From Caldatribacterium sp964426875 (GTDB taxonomy: Bacteria > Atribacterota > Atribacteria > Atribacterales > Caldatribacteriaceae), in NCBI GenBank assembly GCA_964426875.1, contig CAYRSB010000001.1, forward strand, positions 62,001 to 126,000: a stretch of 64,000 nucleotides of DNA. Reading direction: 5' to 3'. The translations under genes were made by a program, and so were the position numbers. Positions 26,000 through 35,304 of this stretch are shown here, piece after piece. Positions within the stretch are counted from its first letter, which is position 1. Every line of letters begins with the position of its first letter. The notes below the pieces were generated by a model. It searched no databases and was not told the origin of the DNA. It was given only the letters and a program-made list of their open reading frames with translations.

Positions 26000-28330
26000 A
26001 TGGCCCGATGTGCGAAAGATGTGGTTTTGCGGATTATAGAGCAGGAAAAGAAGAGGCTTGACAACACTTCTGTTTTCGGTGGTTTTCATCGCTTCCTGAA
26101 GAATTGGCTTTTGGGAGAAAGTGATCCAAAGAAGGAGTGGTTGGAAAAACTCGACATCTATGAGATGCTCCCACCGAAAGAAAAGAAGGAACTCCTCCTT
26201 TACATCGAAAGGGCTCTCAGGGGGGAGAGTCTCCCTTCTCCCCCCAGACGTCGAGAGATTACCATAAGTCTTTCTCAACCGATACGGTACCTCAAAGGTG
26301 TTGGACCGTCTCTTGAGAAAAGGCTGAATCGCTTGGGGATTTTCACCGTGGAGGATCTCCTCTTCTTCTTCCCCCGAACATACCGTGATCGGGGGGAAAG
26401 GAAGCTTATTCGAGACTTACAAGGGGAAGGCATTGAGACGATCGCCGGGAGGGTGGTGCAGCACAAGGTAGAGAGGACCCGGAGAGGTCCACTTCTTAAA
26501 ATTGTGGTGAGTGATGACACAGGTCGGGTACACCTTGTGTGCTTCAATCGGGGGTATCTCTCCCAAGTCCTGCGGAAAGGTCTTCGGGTACGTATCTCTG
26601 GAAATTTTCGGCGCTCTTTCGGAGTTTGGGAGACGGCCACATTTGATTACGAGCCGAATGGGGGAGAAGAGGAAAGTTTTGAGAGAATCATCCCGGTTTA
26701 TCCTCTTACCGAGGGTTTAAGTCCTAAGAAGCTCCGTTCCCTCATTCTCCTGGTTTTGGAGCACTGCCTTCCGGAGGTCCCCGAAGTTCTACCCCCTTCT
26801 TTGAGGGAACGTCTTGGGCTTCTCTCTAAAAAAGAGGCCATTCGAGAACTTCATGTACCTCTTGTTTCTGCTGTGGAAGTCCTTGGAAATCGAAGAAGCC
26901 AGGCTCATCTTACCCTCATTTTTGAAGAATTTCTGCTCTTCGCCCTGAGCCTTAAGATTCGTAAGCAGACCATCAAGAGTTTCGAAATTCCCCCTTGTCC
27001 TCTGGAGTCTTTATTGGTGGAAAGGTTCATCCAGTCTCTTCCCTTTTCTCTTACCGAGGCCCAGAAAAGGGTTTGTCTTGAGATCGCCCGAGATCTGGCA
27101 AGCGGAAAGGTCATGAATCGCCTGGTACAGGGAGACGTGGGATCGGGGAAAACCATCGTGGCCATTACTGCTGCCCTTCGGGTAGTGGAAAGTGGGCGAC
27201 AGGCGGCTTTTATGGTCCCGACTGAAATCCTTGCTGAGCAACATTATTCTCGTTTTCGAGATCCTCTTGCCCGGTTGGGAGTGAGGGTGGGTCTTCTCAA
27301 GGGGGGGCAGAATAAGGAAAAATTCAAACTTCTTGAGGCTATAAAAAATAAGGAAGTGGATATTGTCGTTGGAACCCACGCACTCATAGAGGAAAAGGTC
27401 GTTTTTGCAGACCTTGGTCTTGTGATTGTGGATGAACAGCATCGTTTCGGTGTCCTCCAGAGGGCAAGACTTAAAGAAAAAGCTTCTATTCCCCATACCC
27501 TTGTGATGACGGCGACCCCCATTCCTCGAACACTTGCCCTTACGCTTTATGGCGATCTTGATGTGTCTATTGTTGATGAAAAGCCGGCGGGTCGAAGACC
27601 TACGAAGACAATCTGTTTCCCCCTCGAAGAACGTTTTAAGGCTTACAGTCGGGTCCGAAAGCTCCTGAAGGAAGGAAGACAAGCCTATGTGGTCTGTCCG
27701 GCCATTGAAGAGAGCGAGGAGGAAATCGCCAGTGTGGAGGAGGTTTTTGAGAATCTCAAAAGAGAGTGGCTTTCCGGTTTTCATATTGAGGTGATCCATG
27801 GAAAGCTTCCCTCTCGTGACAAAGAGGATATCATGCACCGTTTTGCGCAGGGTGAGATTGATGTTCTCGTGGCGACTTCAGTGATCGAGGTGGGGATTGA
27901 CGTTCCCCGGGCAAGTATCATGGTGGTTGAGAATGCCGAGCGTTTTGGATTGGCTCAACTACACCAGTTGCGGGGGAGAATAGGGCGGGGAGATAAGGAG
28001 GGAGTCTGTATTTTCCTTGCTTCTTTACAGGGGGAAGAATCCAAGCGACGTATGGCTGTCATCACTTCTACCGATGACGGCTTCAGGATTGCCGAGGAAG
28101 ACCTTCGTCTTAGAGGTCCAGGAGAGTTCTACGGGATTCGCCAACACGGTGTTCCAGAGTTTCACCTTGCTGATCCTTTTGCCGACTGGTCTATCCTTGA
28201 GGTAGCTCACAAAGAAGCGGAAAAAATCTTAGAGGAGGACCCTCTCCTTGGGAGTTTGTGGTATCGTTCCCTCAGGGTGGAAATAGAGCGACGTTTTGGA
28301 CGTTATCTCCAGTTTGGGGAGGTTGGTTAA
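26000..28330 (+). CDS. recG: RecG, ATP-dependent DNA helicase
   Basis: Reverses stalled forks and processes Holliday junctions. An N-terminal extension of about 90 residues, known also in Thermotoga RecG, precedes the wedge domain (about 95-300). Helicase motifs: GDVGSGKT (about 378), DEQHRFG (about 478), TATPIPRT, and the C-terminal LHQLRGRIGRG. 776 residues. ATG 26000 follows GGAGGGGG. recG-rsmD-coaD is a common order. Confidence 0.96.
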   Translation: MARCAKDVVLRIIEQEKKRLDNTSVFGGFHRFLKNWLLGESDPKKEWLEKLDIYEMLPPKEKKELLLYIERALRGESLPSPPRRREITISLSQPIRYLKGVGPSLEKRLNRLGIFTVEDLLFFFPRTYRDRGERKLIRDLQGEGIETIAGRVVQHKVERTRRGPLLKIVVSDDTGRVHLVCFNRGYLSQVLRKGLRVRISGNFRRSFGVWETATFDYEPNGGEEESFERIIPVYPLTEGLSPKKLRSLILLVLEHCLPEVPEVLPPSLRERLGLLSKKEAIRELHVPLVSAVEVLGNRRSQAHLTLIFEEFLLFALSLKIRKQTIKSFEIPPCPLESLLVERFIQSLPFSLTEAQKRVCLEIARDLASGKVMNRLVQGDVGSGKTIVAITAALRVVESGRQAAFMVPTEILAEQHYSRFRDPLARLGVRVGLLKGGQNKEKFKLLEAIKNKEVDIVVGTHALIEEKVVFADLGLVIVDEQHRFGVLQRARLKEKASIPHTLVMTATPIPRTLALTLYGDLDVSIVDEKPAGRRPTKTICFPLEERFKAYSRVRKLLKEGRQAYVVCPAIEESEEEIASVEEVFENLKREWLSGFHIEVIHGKLPSRDKEDIMHRFAQGEIDVLVATSVIEVGIDVPRASIMVVENAERFGLAQLHQLRGRIGRGDKEGVCIFLASLQGEESKRRMAVITSTDDGFRIAEEDLRLRGPGEFYGIRQHGVPEFHLADPFADWSILEVAHKEAEKILEEDPLLGSLWYRSLRVEIERRFGRYLQFGEVG

Positions 28331-28908
28331 TGGGGTATATTCACATTGTGGGAGGAGCGAGAAAGGGCAAAAAGATCGTCGTACCTAAGGGATGTGATGT
28401 TCGTCCCATACAGGGTTTTGTTCGGAAGGCAATGTTTGAAATTTTAGGAGCAGATCTTGAGGGAAGTGTAGTGTATGACATCTTTGCCGGTAGTGGATCT
28501 TTGGGGCTTGAGGCTCTGAGTCGAGGAGCGAAAAAGGCTTACTTTTTTGAGAAAGACCCTCGAGCCTGCCAGTACATCAGACGCAACGTTACCCTTTGTG
28601 GTTATGAGGCTCAGGCACAGGTTGTGCGCTGGGATTTTTGGCAAGCCAAAAAATTTCCGACTTTCCCTGAAAAACCCGACATTGTCTTTTTAGACCCCCC
28701 CTCCACCTATGATATTTTACGGGTTTTGGAAAAGTTGTATAATTTCAGAGTTGTTATCAGCAACGCTTTTTTGGTGGTGCGATGTTTTGAAAAGCTGGAG
28801 AAGCTCGAGAGGCTTACCTTCTTAGACATTGAAGACATACGGAGATACGGAAGGAGTGTTCTCCTTTTTGGCAGGCTCAAGAGAACGGAGGGACGAGAGT
28901 GTCTGTAG
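28330..28908 (+). CDS. rsmD: RsmD, 16S rRNA (guanine-N2)-methyltransferase
   Basis: Methylates G966-type position of 16S rRNA. Seen: GGARKGKKI near the N-terminus, VRPIQGFVRKAMFEIL, SAM loop DIFAGSGSLGLEALSRGA (about 50) and the catalytic FLDPPS (usual DPPY, here Ser). ATG 28330 overlaps the recG stop by one base with GGGGAGG upstream. The frame is open further into recG but without similarity. 192 residues. Confidence 0.93.
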   Translation: MGYIHIVGGARKGKKIVVPKGCDVRPIQGFVRKAMFEILGADLEGSVVYDIFAGSGSLGLEALSRGAKKAYFFEKDPRACQYIRRNVTLCGYEAQAQVVRWDFWQAKKFPTFPEKPDIVFLDPPSTYDILRVLEKLYNFRVVISNAFLVVRCFEKLEKLERLTFLDIEDIRRYGRSVLLFGRLKRTEGRECL

Positions 28909-29384
28909 CGATATATCCGGGAAGTTTTGACCCTATCACTAACGGACATCTTGACGTCATCGATCGAGGAAGAAGGATTTTCGATCGCCTCATTGTGGCA
29001 GTGCTTCGAAATCCCAGCAAAGCCCCTCTTTTCACCGTAGAAGAGCGTAAAATCATGATTGAGGAGACCGTTCGGGATTTTCCCAATGTAGAGGTGGAGG
29101 TGTTTGACGGACTTCTTGTGGCTTTTGCCCGCTCCAGAAATTGCAGGGTAATTCTGCGAGGGTTGCGGGCCATTTCCGACTATGAGTATGAAACGCAGAT
29201 TGCCCTGATCAACCGGAAAATGGCGCCTGAAGTTGAGACTATCTTTCTTCCTACAAGTACAGAGTACTCTTATCTTAACTCCACCATGGTGAAGGAGATC
29301 GCCCGTTTCGGGGGATGCGTCCAGGGCCTTGTTCCACCCGGAGTGGAGAAGAGACTGCGCGAGAAGTTCAAATCTTGGGCATAA
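28899..29384 (+). CDS. coaD: CoaD, phosphopantetheine adenylyltransferase
   Basis: Fourth step of coenzyme A synthesis. Nucleotidyltransferase motif YPGSFDPITNGHLDVI at the N-terminus; RGLRAISDYEYE and the ISSTxVKE-equivalent (LNSTMVKEIA) follow. 161 residues. GTG 28899 lies within rsmD, overlapping by 10 bp. coaBC, the preceding CoA enzyme pair, is at 14534. Confidence 0.96.
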   Translation: MSVAIYPGSFDPITNGHLDVIDRGRRIFDRLIVAVLRNPSKAPLFTVEERKIMIEETVRDFPNVEVEVFDGLLVAFARSRNCRVILRGLRAISDYEYETQIALINRKMAPEVETIFLPTSTEYSYLNSTMVKEIARFGGCVQGLVPPGVEKRLREKFKSWA

Positions 29385-29399
29385 AAGGGGGAATACATC

Positions 29400-30395
29400 A
29401 TGGATATTCTCTTTCGCATTCGGGAGAAGGCTCGAAGCCTCAAGAAAAGAATTGCCCTCCCAGAGGGGAATGACGATCGGGTACTTCGGGCTGCAAGTAT
29501 CGCTACCCGAGAAGGGATTGCTTCCATCGTACTTTTGGGAGACGAGGAAGAAATCCAAAAACGTGCCCAAACGATGGGTCTTTCTCTTGAAGGAGTGGAG
29601 ATACGGAACCATCTTAGAGATTTAAGAAGGAGTGACTATGTGCAGTCTTTCTATGAGCTTCGCAAGGCTAAGGGGGTAACTCCTGAGGTAGCTGAGAGTA
29701 TTTTGCAGAATACCATGTACTATGCCTGTATGATGCTTCTTCATGGGGAAGTAGATGGGGTGGTGGGAGGTGCGGTGTTCACAAGTCCCGACGTCATTCG
29801 CCCTGCTCTGCAGATCATCAAGACTGCTCCAGGAGTAAAGCTTGCCTCGAGTTGCTTTCTCATGGTCTTTCCCAACGCTCGCTATGGGGAGAATGGGATC
29901 TTTCTCTTTGCTGATTGTGGTTTTAATCCTGACCCGACGGCTGAAGAACTTGCTCACATCGCCATCACTACTGCTCGCACATTCCAGCTCCTTGTAGGTG
30001 CAGAACCCAGAGTGGCCATGCTCTCTTTCTCGACCAAGGGCAGTGCCAAGCATGAGCGGGTGGCAAAGGTGCAGGAAGCAACCCGCATTGCCCGTTCCCT
30101 CGCCCCCGATCTTATCCTTGATGGGGAACTTCAAGGTGACGCGGCTTTGGTGCCAGAGGTGGCAGAAAGAAAGGCACCGGGAAGCCCGGTGGGAGGTAGG
30201 GCTAATGTTCTCGTCTTTCCAGACCTTGATGCTGGAAACATCTGTTACAAACTTACAGAGCGGCTTGCCGGGGGAACGGCCATTGGTCCGATCCTCCAGG
30301 GCTTAGCGAAACCTGTGAATGATCTTTCTCGGGGTTGTAGGGCTGAAGACATTGTGGATCAGATTGCAGTCACTATTCTCCAAACTCAGTTTTAA
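29400..30395 (+). CDS. pta: Pta, phosphate acetyltransferase
   Basis: Converts acetyl-CoA and phosphate to acetyl-phosphate. The 331-residue, single-domain form shows RIALPEGNDDRVLRAA at the N-terminus, AMLSFSTKGSAKHERV and FPDLDAGNICYKLTERL (quoted as FPDLDAGNICYK), all typical. AAAGGGGG precedes the ATG. Directly followed by ackA, giving the acetate-forming, ATP-yielding fermentative couple. Confidence 0.96.
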   Translation: MDILFRIREKARSLKKRIALPEGNDDRVLRAASIATREGIASIVLLGDEEEIQKRAQTMGLSLEGVEIRNHLRDLRRSDYVQSFYELRKAKGVTPEVAESILQNTMYYACMMLLHGEVDGVVGGAVFTSPDVIRPALQIIKTAPGVKLASSCFLMVFPNARYGENGIFLFADCGFNPDPTAEELAHIAITTARTFQLLVGAEPRVAMLSFSTKGSAKHERVAKVQEATRIARSLAPDLILDGELQGDAALVPEVAERKAPGSPVGGRANVLVFPDLDAGNICYKLTERLAGGTAIGPILQGLAKPVNDLSRGCRAEDIVDQIAVTILQTQF

Positions 30396-30410
30396 AAGAG
30401 GGTGGTAGCC

Positions 30411-31616
30411 TTGAATATTCTTGTGGTGAACTGTGGGAGTTCTACGGTTAAGTATCAGCTCTTCCGGATGGAAGATGAGGATCGCCATGAGGTCTTGGCG
30501 AAGGGCATTGTAGAAAGAATAGGAATTCCTGGATCACGCCTCGAGTGCAACCATTCAGGCACATTGCACATTGAAGAGAGAAGTGTTCCCAATCATCGGG
30601 TGGCTTTGGAGTGGGTGGTTCAGGTACTTACCGGGGGGGAAACCCGGGTTCTCGGAAGTATAAAAGAAATTGAGGCAGTGGGACATCGAGTGGTGCATGG
30701 AGGAGAAAAGTTTACCGGTTCTGTTGTCATTGACGAAGAGGTTCTTCAGGTCATTCGTGCCTGTGCTGATCTTGCCCCGTTGCACAATCCTCCCAACATT
30801 CTGGGCATTGAAGCCTGTCGAGACCTCATGCCTGAGGTACCTCAGGTGGCCGTTTTTGATACGGCCTTCCACGGGACCCTTCCTGAATATGCCTATATCT
30901 ATGCCATTCCCTATGAGTACTACGAGAAGTATCGCATACGACGTTACGGCTTTCATGGAACCTCCCACCGGTATGTGACAGAGCGAGCGGCAAAGATGAT
31001 GGGTAGGGACGTGAAGGAGTTGCGTCTCATTACCTGTCACATGGGGAGCGGGGTAAGTTTTACCGCTGTGCTCCACGGTAAATCCATCGATACCTCCATG
31101 GGGTTCACCCCTCTTGAGGGTCTTGTCATGGGAACACGTTGTGGAGATATTGATCCTGCTATAGTTTTTTCTCTCATGAAGAAGGAGGGACTATCGGCGG
31201 AGCAGGTTGAGGAAATCCTTAACAAGAGGAGTGGAGTTCTGGGGATATCGGGAATAAGCAGCGATACCCGGGATATCGAAGATGCAGCACCCCACAACCA
31301 CCGGGCTCGCCTCACCCTCGAAGTCATCGCCTATCGGGCGAAGAAATATATCGGAGCCTACTATGCCATTCTTGGAGGGCTTGATGGCCTTGTTTTTACC
31401 GCAGGGATTGGAGAGAATTCTTCCTATATCAGAAAGTCTATCTGTACGGGTCTCGAACATCTGGGAATTTTTATCGATGATGAGCGGAATACGGTACGAA
31501 GGAAGGAGGCTTTCATCAGCCGTGATGATTCTCCGGTCAAGGTGATGGTGATACCTACCGATGAGGAACTCATGATCGCCCGGGATACGTGGCGATTGGT
31601 ACGGGAAACGAGGTGA
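30411..31616 (+). CDS. ackA: AckA, acetate kinase
   Basis: Makes ATP and acetate from acetyl-phosphate. Seen: ILVVNCGSSTVKYQLF at the N-terminus, GHRVVHGG, the catalytic FDTAFH and RRYGFHGTSHRYV, and GIGENSSYIR near the end. TTG 30411 is preferred to GTG 30402 because it gives the usual N-terminus and GAGGGTGG is 5 nt upstream. 401 residues. Confidence 0.96.
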   Translation: MNILVVNCGSSTVKYQLFRMEDEDRHEVLAKGIVERIGIPGSRLECNHSGTLHIEERSVPNHRVALEWVVQVLTGGETRVLGSIKEIEAVGHRVVHGGEKFTGSVVIDEEVLQVIRACADLAPLHNPPNILGIEACRDLMPEVPQVAVFDTAFHGTLPEYAYIYAIPYEYYEKYRIRRYGFHGTSHRYVTERAAKMMGRDVKELRLITCHMGSGVSFTAVLHGKSIDTSMGFTPLEGLVMGTRCGDIDPAIVFSLMKKEGLSAEQVEEILNKRSGVLGISGISSDTRDIEDAAPHNHRARLTLEVIAYRAKKYIGAYYAILGGLDGLVFTAGIGENSSYIRKSICTGLEHLGIFIDDERNTVRRKEAFISRDDSPVKVMVIPTDEELMIARDTWRLVRETR

Positions 31617-31621
31617 GAAGT

Positions 31622-32158
31622 GTGCAACTGTACATCGGGGAGGTCAAAAGGAGCGTAGGGAGCGTGTTTTTTGACCTCCAGGAGGAAGTTTTTCCTGCGG
31701 TGCGTCTTGGGACGGATAAGGTCCTTTTTACCCAGCCCGTTCGAGTTTCTGCACACCTCACGAACTGCGGATCAGAGATTCTTGTTGAAGGGCAACTCAC
31801 AACGGCCTTGCTTCTTTTTTGTGCCCGTTGTCTTGAGCCCTTCCTCCATCCCATGAACATACCCTTTCGTCTTGAACTTCGCAATGCAAGCCGTCTCACC
31901 CGTCCCTCAGATATTGAGGCAGAGGCGGAGGAGGGAGACGAGATCCGGTACTTCACTGAGGAGGAAAACTATGTGGACATCACCCGGGAAGTTCGGGAGA
32001 TCATTCTTATCAACATCCCTATGAAGCCTTTGTGTCGCCCTGACTGTAAGGGTTTGTGTCCGGTTTGCGGAGCAAATCGTAACGAGATACAGTGCCTCTG
32101 TGGAGTAGGGGAAGTCGATCCTCGTCTGGTGGTTCTGAAAAACTGGAGACCTCTTTGA
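31622..32158 (+). CDS. yceD: YceD/DUF177 protein (23S rRNA accumulation protein family)
   Basis: YceD homologues help 23S rRNA accumulate and nearly always precede rpmF, as here. Seen: a central LFCARCLEP with two Cys and a C-terminal CRPDCKGLCPVCGANRN block, together likely a zinc site, though the first pair may be separate. GTG 31622 is preferred because GAGGTGA lies 5 nt upstream; GTG 31613 overlaps the ackA stop and is an alternative. About 178 residues. Mechanism unknown. Confidence 0.88.
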   Translation: MQLYIGEVKRSVGSVFFDLQEEVFPAVRLGTDKVLFTQPVRVSAHLTNCGSEILVEGQLTTALLLFCARCLEPFLHPMNIPFRLELRNASRLTRPSDIEAEAEEGDEIRYFTEEENYVDITREVREIILINIPMKPLCRPDCKGLCPVCGANRNEIQCLCGVGEVDPRLVVLKNWRPL

Positions 32159-32165
32159 GGGATGT

Positions 32166-32194
32166 TTGCAAAGAAAAGGGAGTTGGTCTATACT
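32166..32194 (+). promoter_or_regulatory. Promoter of rpmF-plsX-fab series
   Basis: TTGCAA (32166-32171) and TATACT (32189-32194) are separated by 17 nt, placed in the 78-bp gap between yceD and rpmF and about 43 bp before the rpmF start. Confidence 0.6.
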
Positions 32195-32236
32195 ATCCTA
32201 CACCTTGAATTCGCAGAATAGAGGGGGTATCGGAAG

Positions 32237-32416
32237 ATGGCGAACCTGGCGAACAAAACTTCACGTTGTCGGAGGAACAAAAGAAGAACCCATTGGGTCA
32301 TCCACCCGCCTCACCTTGTGAGCTGCCCTCACTGCCATGCGCTCAAGCTTCCCCACCGTGTTTGCCCAAGCTGTGGATATTATAAAGGAAGGCAAGTTTT
32401 GAAAGTTGAGGAGTAG
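32237..32416 (+). CDS. rpmF: RpmF, ribosomal protein L32 (zinc-binding form)
   Basis: A 59-residue large-subunit protein. The pattern KTSRCRRNKRRTHW, then CPHC, LKLPHRVCPSCGYYKGR is diagnostic; the two CxxC pairs bind zinc. GGAAG and GAGGGGG precede the ATG. It stands in the universal yceD-rpmF-plsX order. Confidence 0.96.
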   Translation: MANLANKTSRCRRNKRRTHWVIHPPHLVSCPHCHALKLPHRVCPSCGYYKGRQVLKVEE

Positions 32417-32430
32417 AGTGGGGGAAGAGA

Positions 32431-33417
32431 ATGAAAATCGCGGTCGATGTGTGGGGTGGTGATTTTGCTCCTCTCGAGGTCGCCAAGGGTTTGAAAGAAG
32501 CTTCCTCTCCTGAGTATACCCTTGTTGCTCTTGGTCCTCGCCAGGAACTCCTTGCGCTCTATGAACGCCTGGATATGCGTGAGGAGGACTTTCCCATTGA
32601 GGATGCTCCCCAAGTTATAGAGATGCGGGAGCATCCTACCGAGGCGGTCAAGAAGAAACCCCGCTCGAGTATTTGCCAGGGGATAAGGCTTTTGGCTCAA
32701 AAGGAGGTAGATGCTTTCATCTCAGCAGGGAATAGTGGAGCCGTTATGGCAGCAGCATGGCTTGGTCTTGGACGGATTGCCGAAGTAGAGCGTCCAGCGA
32801 TTACTGCTCTCATTCCCAATACCTGTTCTTATTGTGTTCTTCTGGACGTGGGGGCAAATGTGGATTGTAAGCCTAAGCACCTTTTCCACTTTGGGGTTAT
32901 GGGGGCGGAATATGCCAAAATCGTTCTCGGTGTGCCTCGTCCTCGGGTGGGGATTTTGAGCATCGGGGAGGAAGAGGGAAAGGGCAACGAAGTCGTGAAA
33001 GTAGCATACCAGCTCTTTAAGGAACGAAGGGATGTTCTGAATTTTGAATTTGTGGGTAACGCTGAGGGGCAAAACATCGTTGATGGCAGCATAGATGTGG
33101 TTGTGTGTGACGGATTTACGGGGAACGCCCTCTTGAAGTTCGGTGAGGGACTGATAGAGCTTATTGCCTATTTTTTAGAGCAGGAAATCCAGAGTCCGGA
33201 TTTCCGGGAAAAGCTTAGAGTCCTTTGGAAGAAACTCGATCGTAGTGAGTACGGTGGTGCGCCTCTCCTTGGGGTTGAAGGAGTGTGTCTCATTTGCCAT
33301 GGGAAATCCAAATCCAGAGATATCAAAAGTGCCATTCTGCGGGCAAAGGAGCTTGTTGAGCGAGGAATCCTGGAGAAAATCCGAGAGCGGCTGTCCCATC
33401 TCTCCCTTGAGGACTGA
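32431..33417 (+). CDS. plsX: PlsX, acyl-ACP:phosphate acyltransferase
   Basis: Makes acyl-phosphate from acyl-ACP for phospholipid synthesis (PlsX/PlsY route). Seen: MKIAVDVWGGDFAP (usual DAMGGD; here Val-Trp), SAGNSGAVMA, DVGANVDCKP and VCDGFTGNALLK. 328 residues. Starts 14 bp after rpmF and leads the fatty-acid gene set. Confidence 0.95.
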   Translation: MKIAVDVWGGDFAPLEVAKGLKEASSPEYTLVALGPRQELLALYERLDMREEDFPIEDAPQVIEMREHPTEAVKKKPRSSICQGIRLLAQKEVDAFISAGNSGAVMAAAWLGLGRIAEVERPAITALIPNTCSYCVLLDVGANVDCKPKHLFHFGVMGAEYAKIVLGVPRPRVGILSIGEEEGKGNEVVKVAYQLFKERRDVLNFEFVGNAEGQNIVDGSIDVVVCDGFTGNALLKFGEGLIELIAYFLEQEIQSPDFREKLRVLWKKLDRSEYGGAPLLGVEGVCLICHGKSKSRDIKSAILRAKELVERGILEKIRERLSHLSLED

Positions 33418-33430
33418 AAAGAGGTTACGG

Positions 33431-34375
33431 TTGAAAACAAGGATTACGGAGCTTTTGGGCATAGAGTATCCCATCCTTCAGGGAGGTATGGCTTGGGTAT
33501 CGACTGCCCCTCTTGTAGCTGCAGTGTCTTTGGCCGGTGGTCTTGGCATTATCGGTTCGGGCGGGATGACCGGAGAGGAGCTTCAAGAAGAAATCCGACG
33601 GGTTCGCTCCCTTACCGATCGCCCCTTTGGGGTTAACTTGATGCTTCTTTCTCCTCACATTGAGGATCAAATCCAGGTGGTCAAGGAAGAACGAGTTCCG
33701 GTAGTAACAACTGGTGCGGGTAACCCTGGGCCCTTGGTAGAGGACTTTGCTCACCTTGGGATTCTTGTCATTCCGGTTGTTGCTTCAGTAGCTTTGGCCA
33801 AAAGACTTGAGCGGCATGGAATTCAGGCCATAATTGCCGAAGGAAGTGAGTCGGGAGGACACGTGGGTGAGGTGAGTACACTGTGCCTTGTACCTCAGGT
33901 GGTGGATGCGGTGACCGTTCCTGTCATTGCTGCTGGGGGAATTGGGGACGGAAGAGGTATGGCTGCCTGTTTTGCTTTAGGAGCTGAGGGAGTACAGCTG
34001 GGAACCCGCTTTATCTGTACACAGGAGTGTACTGTACATTCTGCTTACAAGGAGGCTATTCTCAAAGCCCACGATCGTTCAACGGTTGTGACTGGCCTTA
34101 CCACTGGACATCCGGTGCGGTGTTTACGAAACCGCTTGACGCGAAAATTCGAAGAGCTCGAGTTCAGCGGAGCCTCCCGCCAAGACGTTGAGGCCCTGGG
34201 TGTAGGGAAATTGAAAGAAGCAGCAGTTTGTGGAAATGTAGAAGAAGGGTCTGTCATGTGTGGAGAAATAGCTGGTCTCATCCGAGATATAAAGCCTGTT
34301 CGTGAGGTCATAGAGACCATCATGACAGAGTTTTGGATAACCCTTGAGAAACTTCAAAGGGTGAGAGAGGAATGA
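33431..34375 (+). CDS. fabK: FabK, FMN-dependent enoyl-ACP reductase II
   Basis: Nitronate-monooxygenase-like flavin enzyme that reduces enoyl-ACP. Seen: LGIEYPILQGGMAW, GGLGIIGSGGMTGEEL, GSESGGHVG with the active-site His, AAGGIGDGRG and GVQLGTRF. TTG 33431 gives the usual N-terminus and follows AGAGG; the frame opens much earlier within plsX without similarity. 314 residues. Using FabK instead of FabI is common in anaerobes and low-GC bacteria. Confidence 0.94.
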   Translation: MKTRITELLGIEYPILQGGMAWVSTAPLVAAVSLAGGLGIIGSGGMTGEELQEEIRRVRSLTDRPFGVNLMLLSPHIEDQIQVVKEERVPVVTTGAGNPGPLVEDFAHLGILVIPVVASVALAKRLERHGIQAIIAEGSESGGHVGEVSTLCLVPQVVDAVTVPVIAAGGIGDGRGMAACFALGAEGVQLGTRFICTQECTVHSAYKEAILKAHDRSTVVTGLTTGHPVRCLRNRLTRKFEELEFSGASRQDVEALGVGKLKEAAVCGNVEEGSVMCGEIAGLIRDIKPVREVIETIMTEFWITLEKLQRVREE

Positions 34376-35304
34376 GGTTAGCCTTCCTTTTCCCCGGACA
34401 GGGCTCTCAAAAAGTGAACATGCTTCGGGAGTGGACGGAGGAAGACTTTCAAGGTGTAAGGACATTATTTGAGAGAGCAAGCCGTGTTTGTGGGGTGGAC
34501 CTTTTGAGCTTGAGTCTTGAGGGTCCCGAAGAGGAGCTCAACCTTACTGAGAATAGTCAGCCAGCCATCGTGACCTTTTCTGCTTTTCTCCTCACGAAAA
34601 TCCCTCTTACTCCGGATGTGGTAGCCGGTCATAGCCTTGGTGAATACTCGGCTCTCTTTTGTGCCGGAAGTCTTGACTTTGAGGAGGTTGTGTACCTTGT
34701 ACGCAAGCGAGGAGAGATCATGCAAGAGGCCTCTCCCCTTGGAGAAGGAACAATGGTGGCGGTTGTCGGCCTTTCCCCCAAGGAGGTCGAGGATGTTGTG
34801 GCTTTTTTGGGTAAGGAGGGGAGAGTTGAAATCGCTAATGTCAACTCCTCAGAGCAAGTGGTTTTATCCTTGGAGAAGGCCTTACTCGAGAGGGTTCTTG
34901 AAGAAATTGAAAGGAGAGGGGCGAAGAAGGCGCTGGAACTGAGGGTGAGTGCCCCGTTCCATTCAAGTTTCATGGAAAAAGCAAAGGAGTCCTTCGCCCG
35001 GATTTTGCAAGGTGTTTCTTTGCGGCGGCCTCGGTACCCTTACATAAGTAATGTTACGGCTTCCTTTGTTTCTGACCCTGGGGAGATTCGAGCACTTCTT
35101 GTAGAGCAACTTACTTCCCCAGTGCAGTGGAAGGGCATAATGGACGTCCTGGTAGAAAGGGGCTTACGAGTCGCTTTTGAGGTGGGGCCGGGGATGGTAT
35201 TGACGAAGCTCTTTGAGCGGGAATATCCAGGGGTGAGGATTTTCCCCACGTTTTCTCCTCAACGCCTTGGGAAAGCCTTAAGCGAGGTGGGTGGAGCACG
35301 ATGA
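34372..35304 (+). CDS. fabD: FabD, malonyl-CoA:ACP transacylase
   Basis: Loads malonate on acyl carrier protein. Seen: FLFPGQGSQ at the N-terminus, the nucleophile motif GHSLGEYSAL (Ser about residue 87), and SAPFHSSFM with the catalytic His. 310 residues. ATG 34372 overlaps fabK by 4 bp; fabG follows with the same overlap. Confidence 0.96.
   Translation: MRLAFLFPGQGSQKVNMLREWTEEDFQGVRTLFERASRVCGVDLLSLSLEGPEEELNLTENSQPAIVTFSAFLLTKIPLTPDVVAGHSLGEYSALFCAGSLDFEEVVYLVRKRGEIMQEASPLGEGTMVAVVGLSPKEVEDVVAFLGKEGRVEIANVNSSEQVVLSLEKALLERVLEEIERRGAKKALELRVSAPFHSSFMEKAKESFARILQGVSLRRPRYPYISNVTASFVSDPGEIRALLVEQLTSPVQWKGIMDVLVERGLRVAFEVGPGMVLTKLFEREYPGVRIFPTFSPQRLGKALSEVGGAR

Noticed and set aside
27011..27838. 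Minus-strand frame (275 codons) opposite recG
   Set aside because: Antisense to helicase motifs; no similarity.
33245..33430. N-terminal extension of fabK inside plsX
   Set aside because: Shadow of plsX; FabK begins at TTG 33431.
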